Origin: CBDCMJ01 sp965218875
GTDB taxonomy: Bacteria > Chloroflexota > Dehalococcoidia > Lucifugimonadales > UBA3495
Reading direction: 5' to 3'
NCBI GenBank assembly: GCA_965218875.1
Contig: CBDCMJ010000002.1
Coordinates: forward strand, 1 to 52,210
Length of the DNA: 52,210 nt
Part shown: positions 34,259-41,600 of the stretch, in pieces
Numbering within the stretch: position 1 is the first letter of the stretch
Layout: every line of letters begins with the position of its first letter
The notes under the pieces: generated by a model
Databases searched by the model: none
What the model was told of the DNA's origin: nothing
The model's input: the letters and a program-made list of their open reading frames with translations, nothing else
Translations under genes and position numbers: made by a program

Positions 34259-34883
34259 CGCCGCCGCTTCGCCGGTGGGCTACCTGGTGAACCACCCCGC
34301 CGGTCTCGCCGGTTCTCAGGGGGTCGGGTACGACTTCGTGCTGGGCGCGAGCGGCCTTTACGTCCAGTCCGAGAGCGCCCACCTGACAGCGCGGCTTCTC
34401 ATCGCTCCCGCCGCCGTGCGGGGGCTGGCGCCCGTATCCGAGAAGCTGGCGCTGGCCCACGGCCCCATCCCGGCAGGGCTGTTCGAGGCGGGACTGCGCT
34501 GGCTCCTGGAAACGCCGGACACCGAGCGGTTCTTCGCCGTGGGCTGGGACGGCGATGCCTACCGGCTGGTGATGCCCCCGCAGGCGGGGACGGGTTTATC
34601 CCTCACCTACCAGCCGCCCGCCGGAGCGGTGGCCGAGTTCCACTCCCACGGCAGCCACCGCGCCTTCTTCTCGGCCACCGACGATGGGGACGAGCAGGGC
34701 TTTCGCATCTACGGCGTCGTGGGACGCCTCCATGACCCCTTGCCGGAATTTACCCTGCGGGTGGGCATCTACGGCCACTTCGCCCCGCTGGAATGGGCGC
34801 AGGTCTTCGACGGCCCGCTCCCGACGGGACTGCGGCTGGCGGGCGAAGGGACCGAACCAACATCAAGCTACCAATGTATGTAA
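34164..34883 (+). CDS. PRTRC system protein A (JAMM/JAB peptidase)
   Basis: 239 residues from ATG 34164, chosen because GGGAGG lies seven bases upstream. Later starts at 34218 and 34275 are possible. The C-terminal domain has E158 and a perfect JAMM motif H160-x-H162-x7-S170-x2-D173 (EFHSHGSHRAFFSATD), then QGFRIYGVVGRL. This is the zinc site of JAB deubiquitinase-type peptidases, so the enzyme may trim or remove the ubiquitin-like protein C. The gene overlaps the E2-like gene by 95 bases in another frame. Confidence 0.85.
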   Translation: MERLSTRLKTWFPNAPWPMPWRPAKGDGATTSAAASPVGYLVNHPAGLAGSQGVGYDFVLGASGLYVQSESAHLTARLLIAPAAVRGLAPVSEKLALAHGPIPAGLFEAGLRWLLETPDTERFFAVGWDGDAYRLVMPPQAGTGLSLTYQPPAGAVAEFHSHGSHRAFFSATDDGDEQGFRIYGVVGRLHDPLPEFTLRVGIYGHFAPLEWAQVFDGPLPTGLRLAGEGTEPTSSYQCM

Positions 34884-34899
34884 AAGGAGGTAAACGACC

Positions 34900-35697
34900 A
34901 TGCCCTACTACCTGGACAACCAGTTCCTGCTGGACAACCCCTGGATCACCGTGGTGGGCACCGGCGGCACCGGCGGCTTCGTGGCCGAGGGTCTCTGCCG
35001 CCTCTTCCAGGGCCGCGACGCCACCATCGTCCTGGTGGACCACGACCGGGTGGAACCCCACAACCTGCTGCGGCAGAATTTCTATCCTGGCGACGTGGGG
35101 GAGTTCAAGAGCAAGGCCCTGGCCGACCGGCTGGCCCAAGCCTACAACCGGCCCGTGGGCTACTCGGTCTATCCCTTCCGGGAGGAATGCCGTCCCCAGG
35201 GGAGCCGCTACCCCGGCCTCTCTTCCCACGACGGCCTGATCATCGGCTGCGCCGACAACGGCGCCGCCCGCCGGGCCATGGCCGAGTGCCTGCCGGGAGA
35301 CCCCTGCCGCTGGCTCATCGACGCCGGCAACGACACCAACTGGGGACAGGTCCTGGTTGGCAACGTCGCCGAGCCGGTGGTCCTGGAGGAACCTCCCTTC
35401 ACCGGCGACACCTGCCATCTGGCCCCGGCGCCCACGTTGCAACGCCCCGACCTGCTGACGGCGGTTTCAACCAGGCCGCCGGACGTGGACTGCGCGGCGG
35501 CCCTGGACCTCACCGACCAGGACCCCACCATCAACCAGATGATGGCGTCGCTGGTGTTGCAGGTGGTCCGCCGCATGGTGGCGGGCACCTGCCCCTTCCT
35601 GGCCCTCTACCTGGACCTGGACCTGGGCACGGTCAACCCCAGCTACGTCACTCCGGAGGCGGTGGCGCGGCTGGTGGGCCGGGACGACGCCGGATGA
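34900..35697 (+). CDS. PRTRC system ThiF-family protein (E1-like)
   Basis: 265 residues. The adenylation domain has VVGTGGTGGFVAEGL (about 18-32), VDHDRVEPHNLLRQNF (46-61) and the later helix that contacts ATP (FKSKALADRLA). D47 and N55 fit the E1/ThiF nucleotide and activation residues. C172 and C198 are possible thioester sites. It would activate the C-terminus of protein C. The start lies behind AAAGGAGGT. It is the fourth core gene of the cassette. PRTRC ParB and StbA-like members are not present in this window. Confidence 0.88.
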   Translation: MPYYLDNQFLLDNPWITVVGTGGTGGFVAEGLCRLFQGRDATIVLVDHDRVEPHNLLRQNFYPGDVGEFKSKALADRLAQAYNRPVGYSVYPFREECRPQGSRYPGLSSHDGLIIGCADNGAARRAMAECLPGDPCRWLIDAGNDTNWGQVLVGNVAEPVVLEEPPFTGDTCHLAPAPTLQRPDLLTAVSTRPPDVDCAAALDLTDQDPTINQMMASLVLQVVRRMVAGTCPFLALYLDLDLGTVNPSYVTPEAVARLVGRDDAG

Positions 35698-35743
35698 ACG
35701 GCGCAAGCAGACACACCCGAAACAAGCAAGGAGCTGAGCAACC

Positions 35744-36676
35744 ATGATTGACGAAAAGGGAACGGCCACGACGATGTGGCAGGACCAACACAGCGGGCGG
35801 CGGGGACACCAGCTGATGACCAGGAAGCTGGCCGACGCCATCCCTGACCTCGGCGCCAACTCCAACGTCGCCGACTGCGACAACATCCTCGCCCCGGCGA
35901 AACTTTTCAGTCCGTACACGAATTGGACCTGGTACATCACCGAATTGGACCCGGAGACCGGGCAGTGCTTCGGCCTGGTGGAGGGGTTCGAGCGGGAGCT
36001 GGGGTACTTCGATTTGACCGAGCTGGCCGAGACCACGGTCTTCGGCGGCGTTCCCGCCGTGGAGCGCGACCTCTATTGGGAACCCAAGACCCTGGGCGAG
36101 ATCAAAAACGGGTCCCATAAGGACTCCCCGCCCAACCAGGAAACGGATATAGGAGAAACCATGACTGACGAAAGCGGCACGGAAATCCACCCCTCGGACG
36201 TGGTGGGCGCCGAGGAGTTCCTCTTCGGCCATGCGACGGATGATACCCCTGCCGATGTTGGCGGGGAGCTTCCCACCGGAGACGCGGCGGACGATGCGCC
36301 CGTCGACGTCGACGAAGAGCAGGATGCCGACGGCGGTGGAGTGCAGCCCGCTCAGGGCGAAACGGAAACCACCGAGGAGCTGAAGGTCGTCGTGTCCATC
36401 AGGGGAGGCCGGGCCACCATCGGAGTGCAACAGCCCTCGGCGGACCCGCACATCGAGTCCTTCGATGACCTGGACCTGGCCGGGCTGGCCCTGGAGGTCC
36501 CGGCGGTGATCGAAAGGGCGAGGGCCAGGTGGGAGGACGAACCCAGGTACCCGGCCCACGAGAGACCCGCTCCCCCGGCCCGGCGCCGGACCCGGCGTGA
36601 GCAGGGGCAGGCGCCAACTCCAACCGCCGAGGGAGAGGCGGACCAGCAGCAGCCCGAGACGCTGAGGCTGTTCTGA
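35744..36676 (+). CDS. DUF2958 protein fused to a second, acidic protein
   Basis: 310 residues. Residues about 24-125 match DUF2958: KLFSPYTNWTWYITELDPET, CFGLVEGFERELGYFDLTEL and PAVERDLYWEPKTLGEI. The rest is acidic, then a short folded region (KVVVSIRGGRATIGVQQP), and a basic end terminating in TLRLF. An internal ATG at 36161, in frame and behind ATAGGAGAAACC, lies exactly at the seam, so the second part (171 residues) may also be made alone. This suggests recent loss of a stop between two genes. DUF2958 proteins travel with PRTRC and ICE genes; role unknown. Confidence 0.75.
   Translation: MIDEKGTATTMWQDQHSGRRGHQLMTRKLADAIPDLGANSNVADCDNILAPAKLFSPYTNWTWYITELDPETGQCFGLVEGFERELGYFDLTELAETTVFGGVPAVERDLYWEPKTLGEIKNGSHKDSPPNQETDIGETMTDESGTEIHPSDVVGAEEFLFGHATDDTPADVGGELPTGDAADDAPVDVDEEQDADGGGVQPAQGETETTEELKVVVSIRGGRATIGVQQPSADPHIESFDDLDLAGLALEVPAVIERARARWEDEPRYPAHERPAPPARRRTRREQGQAPTPTAEGEADQQQPETLRLF
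36148..36163 (+). promoter_or_regulatory. Internal ribosome site and start inside the DUF2958 fusion
   Basis: AGGAG followed by AAACC and ATG 36161, in frame with the fusion. Spacing is ideal, and the following protein begins with a fresh acidic region (TDESGTEIHPS). Confidence 0.5.
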
Positions 36677-36696
36677 GGGCCGGATATTACCTTCCA

Positions 36697-36978
36697 ATGT
36701 CCGTTGACTTGGCAGGTGGCCGTCGCATTGGCGACGGCCACCTGCCTACTGAGCGGCCGCCTGTGCCGGCGTTTTTGCATTTGTGGGGGCAAGGGCCACC
36801 GCGACGAACCCACCGGGGACAGCAGTTCCTGTTCTACTGGGCCGAGTTCCTGGCCGAGGAACCGGCGCAGCCCCGGGGACTCAGCGGCAAGCCCAAGCCC
36901 TCGTCCCCGCCCCTCTTCGAGTGGGCATTGACTGCCGAGCAGGAACGGGAGGAGGAACCGGTGGGCGCGGGGCGCTAG
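36697..36978 (+). pseudogene. Duplicate of the helicase tail (fragment or small protein)
   Basis: An open frame of 93 codons whose last 52 (36820-36978) align without gaps to the last 52 residues of the helicase, with 36 identities by my count. Both carry QQxLFxW, WAEFLAEEP, LF-D/E-WAL and the ending EPVGAGR. The first 41 codons do not resemble the helicase. There is no strong ribosome site. It may be the remnant of a second helicase gene replaced by the PRTRC genes, or a small protein that presents the same docking tail. Confidence 0.7.
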
Positions 36979-36995
36979 ACCGTCACGACACCGAA

Positions 36996-37022
36996 AAACC
37001 GCCGCATTCATTGCGGCGGTTT
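36996..37022 (+). terminator. Terminator of the plus-strand operon
   Basis: AAACCGCCGC, loop ATTCATT, GCGGCGGTTT. Ten-pair stem after the last plus-strand frame and before the convergent XRE gene. The A and T ends make it usable from both sides. Confidence 0.75.
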
Positions 37023-37059
37023 CGCTGGTCACCTGCATATATGCGGCCTTTTGTGCGTT

Positions 37060-37347
37060 TCAGGGCAAAGGAGTCTCAGTAAACGGACCGTTGCTCGTCG
37101 GGGCGATCTCGTTAGCTCGCTCAATGATGAAAAGCCTGTCGAAGTCGCTGACGCACAGCACCTGCTGCAACTTCCGCCGTACCCTGGGCGACGGAGACTT
37201 GGCCCCGCTCATCAGCTGGGAGAAGTATCCCGAGGAAAGCCCACACCGGCGCGCCAGTTCGTTCTGGGAGATGCCCAACTCGTCCAGCAACTCCCACACG
37301 GCAGCGCGGTTGAGCTTCACCCTGGGCGCGATGCGTTTGCGCCTCAT
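37060..37347 (-). CDS. XRE-type HTH regulator, relative of the 7083 gene
   Basis: 95 residues from ATG 37347, with GGAG upstream. The HTH is ISQNELARRCGLSSGYFSQL, followed by MSGAKSPSPRVRRKLQQVL and DFDRLFIIE. It aligns end to end with the left-hand XRE protein at 7083, on the opposite strand. Both copies point inward across the conjugation core. The upstream leader resembles that of the truncated copy at 38319. Probable DNA-binding regulator. Confidence 0.8.
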   Translation of the reverse strand: MRRKRIAPRVKLNRAAVWELLDELGISQNELARRCGLSSGYFSQLMSGAKSPSPRVRRKLQQVLCVSDFDRLFIIERANEIAPTSNGPFTETPLP

Positions 37348-37464
37348 CTCGCCTGCTCCATTTCCCGGCAGGTGCCGCCGGATGCGTTGGGTGGGCACCA
37401 GTGCCTCCGGCGAGAACGCGGGCAGGGAGAGCCTCGTTGGCTCGGGGCGGCGGAAGCCGCCTCT

Positions 37465-37488
37465 GCATGTCCGCATGTCCGCATGTCC
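37465..37488. repeat. Three tandem copies of GCATGTCC
   Basis: Exact 8-base units (37465, 37473 and 37481) in the leader of the minus-strand XRE gene, next to CCCTTTTTGTTGCCC. The XRE leader at about 38440 has the related CATGTATGCGCGCC before the same T-rich word. Confidence 0.8.
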
Positions 37489-37557
37489 GGCCCTTTTTGT
37501 TGCCCGCTTGCCTCGCTGCAAGACTCGGAACCGGCGCCGCGACCCGCCAGGGGCGTG

Positions 37558-38022
37558 TCAGACGCCTCCGGCGGGTGCGCTGTCACCCTGTTCTATTGGG
37601 TCGGGCCGGAGACGGTGAACTCGTTCCGGTTGGACAGCTTCCTGCCGTCCGCCGTGCAGACGGCCCCATCGGCGTCGCAGTCCGTGGTGACGGGCAGGGT
37701 CACGGCGGCGGCCGAGTCGGGCGTCACGGTGATGGTCCACCCGATGTTGCTCCCCTGGGTCAGCCGCCGGGCGCTGGTCACCCTGCCGTCCGTGGCCCAG
37801 GCCCAACTCTTCGACCAGCTCCAGCAGCGCCACCAGGTGTCGCCAGTTGGGCCGTACCCCCTTGTCCTTCCAGCGTCTCAGGTTGAGGGTGGACGTTCCC
37901 AGGCGGCGGGCCAACTCCGCCCACGACAGGCCGGATTCCTCCTTGAACCGCTCCAGGCGCCGGGGGAAGTCGTCGGGAAAGACGTAGACTATTCTGCTGT
38001 GGCGGGTGTGCTGTCTCGGCAT
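37558..38022 (-). CDS. FPxDFP-family HTH protein, copy 4, with chimeric 3' end
   Basis: 154 codons from ATG 38022. The first 70 residues match the left-hand family: FPDDFPRRLERFKEESGLSW, then LARRLGTSTLNLRRWKDKG and LLELVEELGLG. After about 37805 the protein turns into an Arg/His-rich run with no family likeness, while another frame of the same DNA encodes a surface-protein domain. So the gene's own end was lost and it reads through foreign sequence. The HTH part could still function. It is closest to copy 3 (7933). Confidence 0.65.
   Translation of the reverse strand: MPRQHTRHSRIVYVFPDDFPRRLERFKEESGLSWAELARRLGTSTLNLRRWKDKGVRPNWRHLVALLELVEELGLGHGRQGDQRPAADPGEQHRVDHHRDARLGRRRDPARHHGLRRRWGRLHGGRQEAVQPERVHRLRPDPIEQGDSAPAGGV
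37593..37806 (-). pseudogene. Remnant of a surface-protein beta domain
   Basis: In the frame ending at 37593 the DNA reads DGRVTSARRLTQGSNIGWTI, then VTTDCDADGAVCTADGRKLS and EFTVSGP before a stop. From memory this is a domain repeated in large secreted proteins of Chloroflexota and some marine bacteria. Only one C-terminal domain is left, and it lies in another frame of the HTH gene. It implies recombination between a regulator gene and a surface-protein gene. Confidence 0.6.
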
Positions 38023-38172
38023 CCAGCCGGTCCTCCCGGAGGACAATAGAAAGATTCTCCAACTGGAAACGGCCAAGCTGACCGCGGTGCGGTGCGCCAG
38101 CGCCAATTCCCTGACCGTCCCCGGAGCGTCGAGGAATCCTGAATCCAAGGGAGACAAGCGTCGTCCTTTGGG

Positions 38173-38319
38173 TCATCCGTGTATGTTGGCTTTAAGGTTT
38201 CCCGTGGAAATTCCGCTCAGGAGTGCCGGTTTGTTCTGGTATGTGTTGCGCTGGTCGAGCAGTTCCCGCACCGAGGCGGGATTGAGGTACTCTTTTGGCG
38301 AGAGGCGCCTGCGCGGCAT
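38173..38319 (-). pseudogene. Truncated XRE-type HTH copy
   Basis: A 48-codon frame from ATG 38319 behind AAGGAGCAGGCGAA, nearly the same leader as the intact copy at 37347. It reads LNPASVRELLDQ, YQNKPALLSGISTGNL and then stops. It aligns with the first half of the other XRE proteins but lacks the recognition end and the tail. Too short for a working HTH domain; a decayed duplicate, or a small peptide. Confidence 0.6.
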
Positions 38320-38644
38320 TTCGCCTGCTCCTTCCCGGCGGGGTCCGCTTCACCGCAGATGGAACTTGGGGACCCATGCAGGACTGCCGGCGTAGAGGGC
38401 GCCGAAGCTGTTAGCGACGGCTCCCTCTGCCGCTTCATGTATGCGCGCCTTTTTGTTGCCCTTTCTCGCCGGACCCGGGTTGCGGCTTCAGACGGGCCGT
38501 CCCGGAGCCGACGGTGTCCGCCCCCGCAGGATGCCATCCGACCAGAGGCACGAAGGCCGCTGTTCGCACTCGCCAGAGTGAAGACCTTCTCCAAGTTGCC
38601 CGGCCTGGACGAGCAGACCGTAGGCATAGAGCTTGTCGGTGAGC
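38320..38644. other. Leader region of the truncated XRE copy; no other gene seen
   Basis: Shares with the intact XRE leader (37348-37520) the words CGCCTGCTCC, TCCCGGC, CCTCTGC-CATG and CCTTTTTGTTGCCC, in the same order. So the duplication included the control region. Reading frames here lack family likeness. Confidence 0.5.
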
Positions 38645-41600
38645 CTATTCCTCATCCACCTCGACCTCGGTGGGCGGCGGCGGGGCGTCGCCCGGAACCT
38701 CGATGTAGACTACGGCGATTGTGCGGATTACATTGAATTCATCGACGACTTGCGTGTTCCAGCCGTTGCCGTTCTTTGCCTGCACGATATAGATGTACGT
38801 CTCGCCCGCCTCGACGGTCGTGTCACACACGGCATTCGATCCACTACCCCCAGTTCCGCGTAGGCGGGTGACATCCGCAGTAGTGCTCCGATTCGCCAAG
38901 CCTGTCGTGCTGGACACCAGCACAGCGTCCGGATCGTGCCAGCTGGTCACGCCTGGCCCAAGGCGAAGAATCCGATTGTTGGTACGAACGGGACCGGAAT
39001 CATTCCCCTCCCATCTCACGTTGGCGCATGTCCAAGTCTTTTCGTCAATGCCAAGCGTCCCGTACCCAGTGGGGAAGGGGAGGAAGTACGATATGAAATC
39101 AGCGGAGATGATTTCCGGCACGCCTGAGGGCATGGGTATCGCGGCGTCGACGTAGCTGTTGTCGCTCTGCTTGGTTGCGTCCAGGCCGCTGACGGCGCGG
39201 ATGCGGTAGCGCCAGGTCGTGCCGAAGGGCATGATCCGGTCGGCGTTGGCCGCGTCCACCGCTGCGCTGTCCGTATAGGTGTGGGTGCCTATACTCACCG
39301 TCGCCAGGTTCACCCAGTCCAGGCCCCGCTCGGTGTGCTCGGCCAGGTCGAGGGCGCGCTCGATGAAGTAGCCGGCGGTCCCGCCGAAGCTGTTCGTCGT
39401 GAACCCCTGCGGCGCGTCCCAGCTCAGCCGGATGTTCGTCGTGGCGCCGTTGCCGCGCCTGATGGTGCCGTGTTCGAAGTTGCGCACCGCGTTGGGCTTG
39501 CCCGCCGTCGGTATCAGGATGGTTGCCTGCGCCGTGCGCTCGCTTGTTCCACTCGCGTTGACCGCCTCCACCACGTAGCGGTAGGTGAAGCCGGGCAGGA
39601 CGCCCGCGATGATCCGCCTGGTGTCGGGGTTGTTGTCGTTGTCGTGTGTGGTGCCTAAGTACAGGCTCACCGCGTCGCCGTCGGTGTATGTCGTGACGTC
39701 GCCGGCCTGTAGCTCCACGCCGTAGTGAAGCTCATACTCGAGGGTGACATCACTCCAGTGCCAGCTACTCGAGCGGTAGATCTTGTAGCCGGTCGCGTCC
39801 GAGCCGGCCGTCCAGTTCAGCCGCACCTTGGTCGGGTCAGCCTGCTGGCTCAGCCGCAGGTTGCTCGGCGAGCCCGGCTCGCCGTCCTGGGGAATCCGCA
39901 CCCAATCCGTGTAGGCCGCCGGGCCTTCGTCGCCGTTCTTGTCGCCCCGAATCGAGTAGCGGCGCCATATCCCCCGCTCGACGTGCTCGTGCGTCCAGGT
40001 GCGCACCGTGGACCCCAGGTCGGCCACCTGCCGCGACGACGACGACGGTAGGCCGTTCGCCAGACGCGTTGTGACGTTGATGAGGTATCCATCGACGTCC
40101 ACCTCAGGCCCGGTGAGCTGCCCGTCAGAGTCCCTCTCGCGCGGCGGCGACCAGGTGAGGACGATGGAGTCTCCTGTATCGGTGCCGTGCGCCAGGGCGA
40201 CCTTCAGCGGGCCGCTGGGTTCGTTCTCCGGGGTGAGCGTGCTCTCGCCCTCGATTTCGATCTGAACGCTGCTCTCTGCGGACGGCCCGTCGCCGCGCCG
40301 CGCCGTCACCCGGTAGGTGTAGACGCCGGACTCGCCGGCCGACGTATCCAGCCATTGCGTCGCCGTCCCATCGATGAAGATAAGCAGCGCGCGCGCTATT
40401 CCATCGCTGGTGTGTTCCAGGGTGCGGCGGATCTCGTATCCGGTAACGGGCTCGGTGCCCTCCACCGGACCGGACCAACTGAGCATGACCCCGTCGTTCT
40501 GCTGCTTGGCCTTCAGGTTGGCTGGGACCAGAGCGTCAATTACAGTGGCGGTGGCCGCGCTGGTCTGCGATTCGGGGTTGCCCCCGCCGTCGGTGAAGGA
40601 CACGCGCACCTTGATGGTCGCGCCCTCGTCCGAATCGACCAGGGCATATGTGGAGTCCGTCGCGCCCGCAATGTCCGTGTCGGTCGTCCCGTCGCTCCTC
40701 ACCCACTGGTATTCGAAGACGCCGCTTCCCAGTCCGTCCGCGTCGGATATGCCCGAGGTGTCCGCCGACAGCGTCCGTCCTACCTGGGCCGTTCCACTGA
40801 TGGCGGGTGCACCCGTCTGGGGCGTGTTCTCCACCCGCTCCCGCAGAATCAGGCTTACGGCGACCTCCTCCCCCACGTCCCAGTCCATCCCCCTACCCAG
40901 CCAGGTGTAGACGTGGCCGTAGGTGTGAGACACGAGGGATGCGTCGCTTGATTCGAATTGCGCCCCGTCCACCTCAAGGGTGAAGCCTACCGGTAGTTCC
41001 CGGTCCACGCCAAAAACCGTAAAGTAGTCCGCCTCCGTCTGGATGCTGCCAACGGTGTAGGTAACGTCGTCCAGAACGAAGGTGGCCGGGACGAGCGACC
41101 CCACCTGTGGATTCAAGAAGCTCTGGTATCCGTAGTTCTCGCCGGTCCGGCCCACCGTCAGAATTGCCGACCAGATGGGACCGGGGGGTTCCGTTTCGTC
41201 CGCAGCCGGGGCGACGGGGGCCGTCGCCGTGCTGGTCAGCGATTCGGGATTGCTCCCCTCGTCGGTGAAGGTCACCCGCACCTTGATGGTCTTGCCAACG
41301 TCTCCGTCTACCGGGGTGTAGGTGGAACTGGTCGCGCCCGCGACCTCCGTGTCCTCGGCGAGCCACTGGTATTCGAAGACGGCGTTCCCCAGCCCGTCGG
41401 CGTCCTCAACGGCGGAGGTGTCGGCCGTCAGCGTTTCTCCCACGTAGGCGTCGCCGCTGATGGTGGGCGCACCTGTGGCCGGACTGTTCTGGGCCTCCTC
41501 CTCGGCTGAGGTCTCGGTCACCGTGAAGGACACCTCCAAGGTCCCCAGGACAGCGCCTTCCAGACGCGGCTCGGCGTAGGCCGTGGTCTTCAGGGTGTAC

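Noticed and set aside
37465..37488. GCATGTCC repeats as a CRISPR array
   Set aside because: Units are only 8 bases, directly abutting, with no spacers.
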